This document shows, piece after piece, positions 1-5,908 of a stretch of 8,383 nt of DNA. This DNA comes from Chloroflexota bacterium. Lineage in GTDB: Bacteria; Chloroflexota; FW602-bin22; JAMCYS01. Location: contig JAJZQK010000114.1 in assembly GCA_021847625.1 (NCBI GenBank), forward strand, positions 1-8,383, given 5' to 3'. A program made the translations under genes and the position numbers. How positions within the stretch are numbered: position 1 is the first letter of the stretch; each line of letters starts with the position of its first letter. The notes beneath the pieces were generated by a model. That model saw only the letters and a list, made by a program, of their open reading frames with translations. It made no database searches and was not told the DNA's origin.

Positions 1-53
1 CTTGATTATAGAGAAACCTATCTAAATTCCTTTCTCTACGCTAGACAGCGCCC

Positions 54-71
54 CTACCCGAGGGCGGGTAG
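54..71 (+). promoter_or_regulatory. Leader hairpin upstream of the COG1331 gene
   Basis: CTACCCG at 54-60 pairs with CGGGTAG at 65-71 around an AGGG loop, a perfect 7-bp stem ending 5 bases before the Shine-Dalgarno AGGAGA at 77-82. A competing pairing exists: CGCCC at 49-53 with GGGCG at 62-66. The two cannot form together. No convincing promoter is visible in the first 50 bases; TTGATT at 2-7 with TAAATT at 23-28 has only a 15-bp spacer. Any regulatory role is inference. Confidence 0.35.
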
Positions 72-89
72 ATGACAGGAGACAAACAC

Positions 90-2120
90 ATGCCCAACCA
101 CCTACAACACGAGACCAGCCCTTACCTGCGGCAGCACGCCGAGAACCCCGTGGATTGGTACCCTTGGGGGGAGGAGGCGTTCCGGCGGGCCAAGGAAGAG
201 GACAAACCGATCCTCCTGAGCATCGGCTACTCGTCCTGCCACTGGTGCCACGTGATGGCCCACGAGTCGTTCGAGGACCCGGCGACGGCCCGGGTGATGA
301 ACGAGAACTACGTAAGCATCAAGGTCGACCGCGAGGAGCGGCCAGACCTCGACAACATCTACATGGATGCCGTGCAGACGCTGACCGGCCATGGCGGCTG
401 GCCACTCACCGTCTTCCTCACCCCGGAGGGCAAGCCCTACTTCGGCGGCACCTACTTTCCGTCCACCGCCCGCTACGGCTTGCCGAGCTTCCGCCACATC
501 CTGGAGGAAATGGCCGAGGAATACCGCCAGAAGCGGCGGGAGACGGAGAACACGGCCGACTGGCTCGTCACTCAGATCAGGCAGACGCCGGTCCGGGCCA
601 CGGGCTCGCTGCCCGGCCCGGAGGTGCTGGCCTCGGCCTACAACAACCTGCGCCGGACGTTCGATCCGACGTTCGGCGGCTTTGGCCCGGCGCCGAAGTT
701 CCCTCAGCCGATGATCGTGGAGTTTCTGCTGCGCCTGCACCACCGGGGCAGCGGCGCCGACGGCCTCCTCATGGTGGAGACGACGCTCGGGCGCATGGCC
801 GGTGGCGGCATCTACGACCAGCTGGGCGGCGGCTTCCATCGCTACAGCGTCGACCAGCGCTGGACGGTGCCGCACTTCGAGAAGATGCTCTACGACAACG
901 CCCAGCTGGCCCGCCTCTACCTGCACGCCTACCAGGTCACGGGCAACCCCCTCTACCGGCGCATCGTCACGGAGACCCTGGACTACGTGCGCCGGGAGAT
1001 GCGCTCGCCCGAGGGGGGCTTCTACACGGCCCAGGATGCCGATTCCGAGGGCGGGGAGGGTGCCTACTACGTCTGGACCCCCGTGGAGGTGCGGGATGTC
1101 CTGGGCGAGGAGGAGGCCAAGTTCGCGAGCTACTACTTCGGGATCACGCGGAGCGGCAACTTCGAGGGCAAGAGCATCCCCACCCGGCACAGAGACGACG
1201 CCGGCGTGGCCGCCGAGTACAGGGTGTCCTTGGCGGAGCTTACCCAGCGCGCGGAACGGTCCCGCCAGCGCCTGCGGGAGCGGCGGGACCAGCGCCCGCA
1301 GCCCGGCACCGATACCAAGATCATCGCCGGTTGGAACGGCCTGATGCTGGGCAGCTTCGCCGAGGCGGGGGCCGCCCTCGCCAATCCGGTCTACCTGGAG
1401 ACGGCCAGGGAGAATGCCCGCTACCTGCTGAGCGCCCTCTATTCCGACGGCAACCTCTGGCACACGAGTGACGCGCGGCCACCCCGGGTGGCGGGATTCC
1501 TCCAGGACTACGCCTTCGTCGTTGAGGGCCTGCTGGCCCTGCACCGGGCGACCCTAGAGGGCGAGTGGCTACGCCGGGCCCGAGAGCTGGCGATGGCGAT
1601 GCTGGAGCGGTTCTGGAGCGACCGCGACAAGGCTTTCTACGACACGGCCGCCGGGCACGAGGAGCTGATCGTGCGCCCGCGCACGGTCGTGGACAGCGCC
1701 CTCCCTGCGGGGGCCTCGGCGGCGACGTTGGCTCTCTACTACCTGGCTGGCCTGGAGGGTAACGAGGGTTACCGGCAGGTGGCCGAGACCAGCCTGGCCG
1801 GCGTGGTGCGCACCGCGGCCAAGCAGCCGCACTCCTTTGCCTACTGGCTCTGCGCCTTCGACTTCGCCACAACGAGCCCGCGGGAGCTGGCGGTCGTCGG
1901 CCCGCCGGATGATCCGGCGACGCAAGCGCTGCTGCGGACGGCGGTCTCCCTCTACCAGCCGAATCTCGTGGTCGTGGGCCAGGAGGGAGCCGAGGGGAGC
2001 CCGCTCCTGGAGGGACGGCCGGCGCAGGACGGGCGGCCCACGGCCTACTACTGCGTCGACTTCACCTGCCGCCGGCCGACCACCAGCGCCGACGAGCTGC
2101 TGGCCGAGATGGCTTCGTAG
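90..2120 (+). CDS. yyaL: COG1331 thioredoxin-domain protein (DUF255, YyaL/SPATA20 family)
   Basis: A complete protein of 676 residues, the usual size for the family, whose biochemical role is not firmly established. The N-terminus carries the family signature [17 protein letters not shown] (residues 7-23). A thioredoxin-like domain follows, with a CHWC redox-type motif at Cys50-Cys53 and the [20 protein letters not shown] segment. The rest resembles the alpha/alpha-barrel fold of N-acylglucosamine 2-epimerase and glycoside hydrolase relatives, with [10 protein letters not shown] near 261-270, DADSEGGEG near 316-324 and GWNG near 414-417. There is no signal peptide or membrane segment, so it is probably cytoplasmic. 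An ATG at 72 is in frame, but AGGAGA at 77-82 sits 7 nt before the ATG at 90 and the conserved MPNHL start fits that position. It seems monocistronic, ending in a strong hairpin. Long open frames opposite it are GC-rich shadows. Confidence 0.95.
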   Translation: MPNHLQHETSPYLRQHAENPVDWYPWGEEAFRRAKEEDKPILLSIGYSSCHWCHVMAHESFEDPATARVMNENYVSIKVDREERPDLDNIYMDAVQTLTGHGGWPLTVFLTPEGKPYFGGTYFPSTARYGLPSFRHILEEMAEEYRQKRRETENTADWLVTQIRQTPVRATGSLPGPEVLASAYNNLRRTFDPTFGGFGPAPKFPQPMIVEFLLRLHHRGSGADGLLMVETTLGRMAGGGIYDQLGGGFHRYSVDQRWTVPHFEKMLYDNAQLARLYLHAYQVTGNPLYRRIVTETLDYVRREMRSPEGGFYTAQDADSEGGEGAYYVWTPVEVRDVLGEEEAKFASYYFGITRSGNFEGKSIPTRHRDDAGVAAEYRVSLAELTQRAERSRQRLRERRDQRPQPGTDTKIIAGWNGLMLGSFAEAGAALANPVYLETARENARYLLSALYSDGNLWHTSDARPPRVAGFLQDYAFVVEGLLALHRATLEGEWLRRARELAMAMLERFWSDRDKAFYDTAAGHEELIVRPRTVVDSALPAGASAATLALYYLAGLEGNEGYRQVAETSLAGVVRTAAKQPHSFAYWLCAFDFATTSPRELAVVGPPDDPATQALLRTAVSLYQPNLVVVGQEGAEGSPLLEGRPAQDGRPTAYYCVDFTCRRPTTSADELLAEMAS

Positions 2121-2164
2121 GCTGGTGTCTATCCACAATCTGGAGTCCAAACCTCGTAGCTGCT

Positions 2165-2197
2165 AGCGGCTCTTTCGGCTAAGCCGAAAGAGCCGCT
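2165..2197 (+). terminator. Perfect 16-bp-arm inverted repeat, probable terminator
   Basis: AGCGGCTCTTTCGGCT (2165-2180) is the exact reverse complement of 2182-2197, with a single A between; the practical loop is TAA on a 15-bp stem. It begins 44 bases after the stop of the COG1331 gene, where a terminator is expected. It is followed by TCTCCC instead of a run of T, so it is not a textbook intrinsic terminator. It could still terminate, or act as a 3'-end stabiliser. Its symmetry lets it act on either strand. Confidence 0.65.
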
Positions 2198-2493
2198 TCT
2201 CCCAACGTGGGCGCTGACGATGGGCGAGTTGACGGAACATGCCTTGCGGTGGCTGGGGCAATGTGGCCTCAACGTGATACCCAGGCTCTCCGCACGGCAA
2301 GTTGTTCAGAGCCTGCAGCACGAGGTTGGCTGATCCTCAGCATTCCCTTCATGATTACGTAACACGCGTACGAGCCAGCCTGCGAGCGGACGATGAGCAA
2401 GACAGCCACTCGTGCCGAGAAGAACCTGTGGAATGGCAAGAGCGGAGGCCGCAGCCAACCGTAAAACTCTGTCGTTTGGAGAGGGCAGAAGGA
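2198..2493. other. Intergenic stretch before the restriction-modification operon
   Basis: About 300 bases with no gene I can defend. GC falls visibly after about 2330, so this probably contains the left edge of the transferred segment. A 37-codon frame (ATG 2220, TGA 2331-2333; starts MGELTEHALRWLG) has GC-rich third positions but no clear Shine-Dalgarno. A 23-codon frame (ATG 2393, TAA 2462-2464; starts MSKTATRAEKNLW) is less convincing. I looked for a controller (C) protein and C-box operator of the kind found in some type II systems and saw neither. No tRNA, terminal inverted repeats or integrase remnant was recognised. Confidence 0.4.
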
Positions 2494-2522
2494 TTGAAAC
2501 AAGCAAGCAAAAGCCCTATAAT
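2494..2522 (+). promoter_or_regulatory. Sigma-70-type promoter of the restriction-modification operon
   Basis: TTGAAA at 2494-2499 and a perfect TATAAT at 2517-2522 are separated by exactly 17 bp, close to the ideal sigma-70 promoter. Initiation about 7 bases after the -10 box would fall on the A at 2529, the first base of the methyltransferase ATG, so a leaderless transcript is predicted. No Shine-Dalgarno sequence lies upstream of that ATG, which agrees. Confidence 0.8.
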
Positions 2523-2528
2523 CGGGCC

Positions 2529-3479
2529 ATGATTCAAGATAGACGGGCGATTTCAGATGAATTCACATCCATGGCGAACGTCGTGGTCTACCCGGGTGAC
2601 TGTCTTGACATCCTTAGGACGGTCCCGGCCGAATCCCTCCAGTTGGTCGTTACATCGCCTCCCTACAATATCGGCAAAGAATATGAGAGGAGACTGCGTC
2701 TCGACCGTTATCTCCAGCAGCAGGAGCGGGTAATCACAGAGTGTGTGCGCGCCTTGTCCCCACGAGGCAGCATTTGCTGGCAGGTTGGCAACTATGTTGA
2801 CGGGGGGGCCATAACGCCGTTGGATGCAGTCCTGTACCCTATCTTTTCGGGTCTCGGGCTAAAGATGCGCAACCGGATCATCTGGCATTTCGAGCATGGG
2901 CTGCACTGTAGCCGACGGTTCTCAGGACGGTACGAGACGATAGTATGGTTCACGAAAAGTGACGACTACGTGTTCAATCTCGATGCCGTACGCGTGCCAC
3001 AGAAGTATCCGGGGAAGAAGTACTTCAAAGGTCCCAAGGCTGGCCAGTACTCGTGCAATCCTCTCGGTAAGAATCCCGGCGACTTGTGGGTAATCCCCAA
3101 TGTTAAGAGCAACCACGTTGAGAAGACAGAGCACCCCTGCCAGTTTCCAGTGGAATTAATCGAGCGCCTCGTCCTCGCGCTGACTGAGGAGGACAATTGG
3201 GTCTTCGACCCGTTTCTTGGCACTGGGACATCAGTGATCGCTGCAATTCGGCACGGTCGCCGCGGCGCAGGCGCAGAGATCGTTCCTAAGTACATAAACC
3301 TTGCACGACAGCGAATTGAGCGGGAGATGGATGGAACGCTGAAGACGAGACCAATGAGTAGGCCTGTATATGATCCTGTGGAAGCCGGAAACAGCCTCAC
3401 CGTTGCGCCCTGGACGAGAAGAGACAACTTCTCTCAGCCTGTACTTGTTGAGAGATCTGAGGAGTACAGAACCAAGTGA
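2529..3479 (+). CDS. Type II DNA methyltransferase, beta class, m4C-type (probable RGATCY methylase)
   Basis: A 316-residue SAM-dependent DNA methyltransferase of the N4/N6-MTase family (PF01555 type). The catalytic motif IV, TSPPYN (residues 42-47), precedes the SAM-binding motif FDPFLGTGTS (226-235), which is the beta-class order. SPPY, rather than DPPY, points to N4-cytosine methylation. The adjacent endonuclease is BstYI-like, so the inferred target is the C of RGATCY, protecting the host from its partner. The frame is open to an ATG at 2412, but the first 39 codons would overlap the promoter. ATG 2529 lies exactly at the predicted transcription start; ATG 2571 (MANVVVYPGD) is a fallback and also lacks a ribosome-binding site. 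Its stop overlaps the endonuclease GTG by 4 nt, so the two are co-transcribed and probably translationally coupled. GC is lower than in the flanking genes, with many AGA/AGG codons, suggesting horizontal transfer. Target base and site are inferred, not shown. Confidence 0.9.
   Translation: MIQDRRAISDEFTSMANVVVYPGDCLDILRTVPAESLQLVVTSPPYNIGKEYERRLRLDRYLQQQERVITECVRALSPRGSICWQVGNYVDGGAITPLDAVLYPIFSGLGLKMRNRIIWHFEHGLHCSRRFSGRYETIVWFTKSDDYVFNLDAVRVPQKYPGKKYFKGPKAGQYSCNPLGKNPGDLWVIPNVKSNHVEKTEHPCQFPVELIERLVLALTEEDNWVFDPFLGTGTSVIAAIRHGRRGAGAEIVPKYINLARQRIEREMDGTLKTRPMSRPVYDPVEAGNSLTVAPWTRRDNFSQPVLVERSEEYRTK
3453..3478 (+). promoter_or_regulatory. Endonuclease ribosome-binding site next to an AGATCT site
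   Basis: AGGAG at 3460-3464 lies 11 nt before the GTG start at 3476 and serves the endonuclease, inside the last codons of the methylase. AGATCT at 3453-3458, a match to the predicted RGATCY target, ends one base before it. The start GTG and the methylase stop TGA share GTGA (3476-3479), a classic coupling overlap. A second possible start, ATG 3491, has GTGAGG 9 nt upstream. I prefer the GTG because the resulting MRI... N-terminus and 203-residue length match BstYI as I remember it. Confidence 0.6.
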
Positions 3480-4087
3480 GGATATCTGACATGTACTCCC
3501 ATCTGAACGGCCTTGAGTTCCTTCTTGTCCACAAGCCGGAGCTTTGGAGGGAAATGCAGGAGGTTATCGAGGCTGTTGATGCAGAGAAATGTATGACCAA
3601 GATATCTAAAGAGAAGACTAAGATAGGAAGGATTCTCTGCAGTCCAGTCGATCTAAACAAGAGTTTTGACGGGCTATTGAAGGCAAAGGAATGGCAGGAA
3701 AGCAGGGTTAGTTACTGGGTTACAAGAAGCGAGAAATTGATCCGCAAAACGCTAACGATACAACCTGAAGAACAGAAAAGGGAAATTGAATCAGCAGGGG
3801 AAACTCCTATCTACAGCTATAACCAAACCGATTTTGTCAAGGACCGGGTTGCCGTTGAAGTGCAGTTTGGTAAGTACTCTTTTGTAGCCTATGACCTGTT
3901 CGTCAAACACCTTGCGTTCTATGTGAGCGATCGTATTGACGTTGGAATCGAAATCCTTCCGATGAAGTCGCTCCAAAGCCAAATGAGCTCTGGCGTCGCG
4001 TACTATGAGGGGGAGGTCTACAACGTTGTTCGCCAAGGGCGCGGAGTTCCGGCAGTGCCGCTCGTGCTAGTTGGCATCGAGCGTTGA
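3476..4087 (+). CDS. Type II restriction endonuclease, BstYI/BglII family (predicted R^GATCY)
   Basis: A 203-residue endonuclease of the BglII-like PD-(D/E)XK group (PF09195 type). From memory of published sequences it is strikingly close to BstYI over its whole length, including shared blocks such as YSHLNGLE (7-14), YNQTDFVKDRVA (115-126), VEVQFGKYSFVAYDLFVKH (127-145) and RQGRGVP (186-192). The catalytic set reads Asp119, Glu128 and Gln130, with the same spacing as Asp84, Glu93 and Gln95 of BglII. Lys133 and Ser172 occupy the positions I recall from BstYI specificity work, where changing both to Asn favoured AGATCT. This predicts RGATCY rather than AGATCT alone. BstYI-type enzymes act as homodimers and leave GATC overhangs. 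The start is GTG with AGGAG upstream; ATG 3491 is an alternative. The gene is low in GC with many AGG/ATA/AGA codons, unlike the flanking chromosome. All active-site residues are present, so it is probably functional. Confidence 0.92.
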   Translation: MRISDMYSHLNGLEFLLVHKPELWREMQEVIEAVDAEKCMTKISKEKTKIGRILCSPVDLNKSFDGLLKAKEWQESRVSYWVTRSEKLIRKTLTIQPEEQKREIESAGETPIYSYNQTDFVKDRVAVEVQFGKYSFVAYDLFVKHLAFYVSDRIDVGIEILPMKSLQSQMSSGVAYYEGEVYNVVRQGRGVPAVPLVLVGIER

Positions 4088-4422
4088 AAATCAGAAGAAC
4101 GGATCACGATCAGCATCCTCAAGGAATCCACGGCGTCTTCTTAAGGATCCCGGTTTGGTTGCCATCCAGCTCCGACGAGCCGTGAACCCAGATCAGGGGT
4201 GTAGACAAGCCAGGGCTTATGCGCTCTGATTTCGGCGCCCTCAGGAGGCGGCGGTCGCCGACTGGGACCAGTGGCACGGAAAGCGCCTGCGCCGTCGGCG
4301 AGCCAGAACGCTTCTGTTCCCGCGCAACGGCGGCGCCTCGCGGCCACCGTCGGCGGGTACAGAGCCCCGCCGCTACGCCAAGATGGAGAACGCATAGACC
4401 CTGGTAGACGAGCGGACATCTG
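4088..4422. other. Intergenic stretch after the endonuclease gene
   Basis: About 335 bases without a defensible gene. The first 130 or so have the moderate GC of the restriction-modification island; from about 4220 the sequence becomes GC-rich like the chromosome, so the right edge probably lies between. A 24-codon minus-strand frame (ATG at 4165, TGA at 4091; reads MATKPGSLRRRRGFLED then ADRDPFF) has GGAG only 4 nt upstream and is doubtful. The 4220-4400 part is full of GC-rich inverted repeats, for example CGGCGGG 4351-4357 with CCCGCCG 4366-4372. Open frames on both strands there look compositional. No intrinsic terminator with a T run follows the endonuclease. Confidence 0.4.
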
Positions 4423-4451
4423 TTGCCGTGGGGGCTGGCGCGTGCTAGAAT
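4423..4451 (+). promoter_or_regulatory. Promoter of permease copy 1
   Basis: TTGCCG (4423-4428), a 17-bp spacer and TAGAAT (4446-4451) form a good sigma-70-type promoter. Predicted initiation is near 4458, inside the left arm of the hairpin that follows. The promoter ahead of the second permease copy has the same design, including the GTGCTA leading into the -10 box. Confidence 0.7.
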
Positions 4452-4455
4452 GGCC

Positions 4456-4481
4456 GGGCGGGCGGCGAAGGTCGCCCGCCC
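4456..4481 (+). promoter_or_regulatory. 5'-leader stem-loop of permease copy 1
   Basis: GGGCGGGCG (4456-4464) pairs with CGCCCGCCC (4473-4481). A G-T and a C-G pair extend the stem inward to a GAAG tetraloop. Because the predicted start of transcription is near 4458, the mRNA would begin almost directly with this very stable stem, leaving about 20 bases to the TTG start. No T run follows, so it is not an intrinsic terminator. A 5'-end stabiliser is one reading; this is inference. Confidence 0.55.
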
Positions 4482-4502
4482 ATTTCGTCGGAGCGTTGGA
4501 TT

Positions 4503-5237
4503 TTGGAGTTTATTGCCAGCGGCCTGGCCATCGCCTTTCTGGCCGCTGTCGCCCAGGCGGTTACCGGGTTTGGCTTCGGCCTCGTCCTCGTGCCGCTCTT
4601 CTCGCTTATCTACGACCCGAAGGCCGTCGTCATGATCAGCCTCAGCCTCGGGTTCTTAAGCAAGCTGCCGATCTTGTGGCAGGACCGCAAGTTCGTGCAG
4701 CTGCCGGTCATCGCCCCGCTGACGATTGCTTCGCTAGTCGGCAACCTGGCCGGCACGCGGGCGCTCGTCTACGCCAACTCCTCCTTTCTGCGTCTTGGCA
4801 TCGGCGCGACGGTGGTGATCCTCTCGACGCTCATGCTGTTCAATCGCCGTTGGCACATCGAGCGCGCGGGCCTGGCGACGGCGGTGGTCGGCTTCGTCAG
4901 CGGGACGCTCACGGGGAGCACGAGCATGGGCGGGCCGCCGGTGGTGCTCCTTGGGGTCAACCAGGCCTGGGCCAAGGAGTCGCTGCGCGCCAACATGACC
5001 GCCTTCTCCACGCTCACGTTCGTGTTCAGCGCGGCCCTGCTCGCCCTCTCCGGGGCCTTGACGCCGGAGATAATGCACCTGGATGCCGTGCTCCTGCCCG
5101 GCGTTGCTATCGGCCTTTTCTCCGGCAACTTCGCCTTCCGCCGTGCCCCGAGGGGACTGCTGTACCGGGCGATCATCCTCTTTGTGACTGGCACGGGCTT
5201 CGTGGGCATCTTTGGCGCCGCCAGGGCGCTCTTCTGA
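4503..5237 (+). CDS. TauE/SafE-family sulfite-exporter-like permease, full length
   Basis: A 244-residue, strongly hydrophobic integral membrane protein of the TauE/SafE family (PF01925, DUF81), near the usual 250 residues and eight helices. Members are linked to export of sulfite, sulfoacetate and other small anions; the substrate here cannot be told. The family is built of two repeats: TGFGFG (21-26) marks the first, and GSTSMGGPP (138-146), followed by a helix, marks the second. The start is TTG at 4503 with GGAG at 4490-4493, 9 nt upstream; no ATG fits the conserved N-terminus better. It has its own promoter and 5' hairpin. A paralogue with about half of the aligned residues identical lies about 320 bases downstream on the same strand, pointing to an old tandem duplication. 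No sulfur-metabolism gene is visible nearby to suggest a substrate. Confidence 0.9.
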   Translation: MEFIASGLAIAFLAAVAQAVTGFGFGLVLVPLFSLIYDPKAVVMISLSLGFLSKLPILWQDRKFVQLPVIAPLTIASLVGNLAGTRALVYANSSFLRLGIGATVVILSTLMLFNRRWHIERAGLATAVVGFVSGTLTGSTSMGGPPVVLLGVNQAWAKESLRANMTAFSTLTFVFSAALLALSGALTPEIMHLDAVLLPGVAIGLFSGNFAFRRAPRGLLYRAIILFVTGTGFVGIFGAARALF

Positions 5238-5277
5238 ATAGCCCGGCCTTATCCTTGCTGCACGGTCGGCCGGTTCC

Positions 5278-5376
5278 GTCATTCCCGCGGAAGCGGGAAT
5301 CCAGCCAGTGCGCGGCCAGGGCGAACGCCCTTCGCCCCTACAAATAACGTTGGATCCCCGCTTGCGCGGGGATGAC
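5278..5376. repeat. REPIN/MITE-like element of paired inverted hairpins
   Basis: The 26-bp sequence at 5278-5303 and the reverse complement of 5351-5376 match at 23 of 26 positions, giving terminal inverted repeats around a 99-bp element. Each end is itself a hairpin: ATTCCCGC/GCGGGAAT with a GGAA loop (5281-5300), and ATCCCCGC/GCGGGGAT with a TTGC loop (5354-5373). The centre holds a third, GGGCGAA/TTCGCCC (5319-5337). This is the architecture of REP doublets (REPINs), and the GTCATTCCCGCG style is widespread between genes in several bacterial phyla. It encodes nothing and lies 40 bases after the permease stop, where it may also help end that transcript. Other copies would be expected elsewhere in the genome. 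Confidence 0.8.
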
Positions 5377-5499
5377 AGGGATGCCGGCAGAGGCTCCGTT
5401 GGCTCTCCCGGTAGCGGGCACCCGGGCAGCAACGGCTACGTCGGACTACTTAGACGACGATAAGCCGGGAAACGATGCGCCCTCGCCGACGGCTGGCGA

Positions 5500-5528
5500 T
5501 TGCCTGTCGAGGCGGGCGGTGCTACAAT
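5500..5528 (+). promoter_or_regulatory. Promoter of permease copy 2
   Basis: TTGCCT (5500-5505), a 17-bp spacer and TACAAT (5523-5528) form a near-consensus promoter, with start of transcription expected near 5535. The bases leading into the -10 box (GTGCTA) are the same as for permease copy 1. The 120 or so bases between the REPIN-like element and this promoter hold nothing I recognise. Confidence 0.7.
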
Positions 5529-5536
5529 CTAGCGAC

Positions 5537-5555
5537 GGGCGGCCGGGGGCCGCCC
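5537..5555 (+). promoter_or_regulatory. 5'-leader stem-loop of permease copy 2
   Basis: GGGCGGCC (5537-5544) pairs with GGCCGCCC (5548-5555) across a GGG loop, an 8-bp all-GC stem beginning about two bases after the predicted transcription start. Position and type match the hairpin in front of permease copy 1, though the sequence differs, so structure rather than sequence seems to be kept. Confidence 0.5.
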
Positions 5556-5556
5556 T

Positions 5557-5907
5557 ATGCTTTGTCTGGGGTGTCGGAACTTGGTTTTTCTTGCTTGGTC
5601 CTTCCTCTTCACCTTCGTCGCGACCATGGCTCTGGCCATGACCGGCTTCGGCTTCAACCTCGTCCTCGTGCCGCTACTCTCGCTGATCTACGATCCGAAG
5701 GCGACCGTCGTCCTGGCCCTGACCGTGGGCCTGGCGGTGAAGGCACCTCTCTTTCTCAAGTTGCACAAGCTCGTGCAGCCGCGGGTGATCGCGCCGTTGA
5801 CCCTGGCCTCGTTTGTCGGCAGCATCGGCGGGTCACGGCTGATCCTCTACGCCGACCCTTCTCTGTTGCGGGTGATCATCGGCGCCACGGTCCTGCTACA
5901 GCACTAG
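5557..5907 (+). pseudogene. C-terminally truncated TauE/SafE permease, second copy
   Basis: A 116-codon frame homologous to only the N-terminal half of the family. TGFGFNLVLVPLLSLIYDPK and VIAPLTLASFVGS align without gaps to the upstream full-length copy (about half of 107 residues identical by hand). Similarity stops after IIGATVL, and three codons later the frame ends at TAG 5905-5907. The second repeat with the GGPP-type motif is absent, and no other frame continues it because the convergent prenyl synthase gene starts its coding end at 5909. The ATG at 5557 touches the leader hairpin. TTG 5581 aligns with the start of the intact copy and would give 108 residues. Promoter and leader look intact, so it may be expressed. 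Most likely this is a duplicated gene whose 3' half was deleted; a functional half-size (four-helix) protein cannot be excluded. Confidence 0.75.
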
Positions 5908-5908
5908 A

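Noticed and set aside
102..1544. 480-codon open frame opposite the COG1331 gene, and similar long frames at 1569-2150, 6050-6817 and 7222-8364
   Set aside because: They are antisense to well-supported genes, are low-complexity in Arg/Gly/Ala/Pro or Val/Gln/His, and arise from the GC-rich codon pattern of the true frames.
2471..2500. GATTGAAAC ending at 2500, which resembles the 3' end of some CRISPR repeats
   Set aside because: Only one copy exists, with no spacing pattern and no cas genes. TTGAAA here is explained as the -35 box of the methyltransferase promoter.
2198..2528. Possible controller (C) protein gene or C-box ahead of the methylase
   Set aside because: No helix-turn-helix frame of about 80 residues and no symmetric operator overlapping the promoter could be found. 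The short frames present do not resemble C proteins.
4141..4419. 92-codon minus-strand frame after the endonuclease
   Set aside because: It is rich in Arg/Pro/Gly, has no ribosome-binding site, crosses the composition boundary at about 4200 and lacks any recognisable motif.
4271..5347. 358-codon plus-strand frame overlapping permease copy 1
   Set aside because: The overlapping 4503-5237 frame has clear TauE/SafE motifs and hydrophobic helices. This one is Arg/Pro/Gly-rich, crosses the promoter, leader hairpin and REPIN-like element, and matches nothing known to me.
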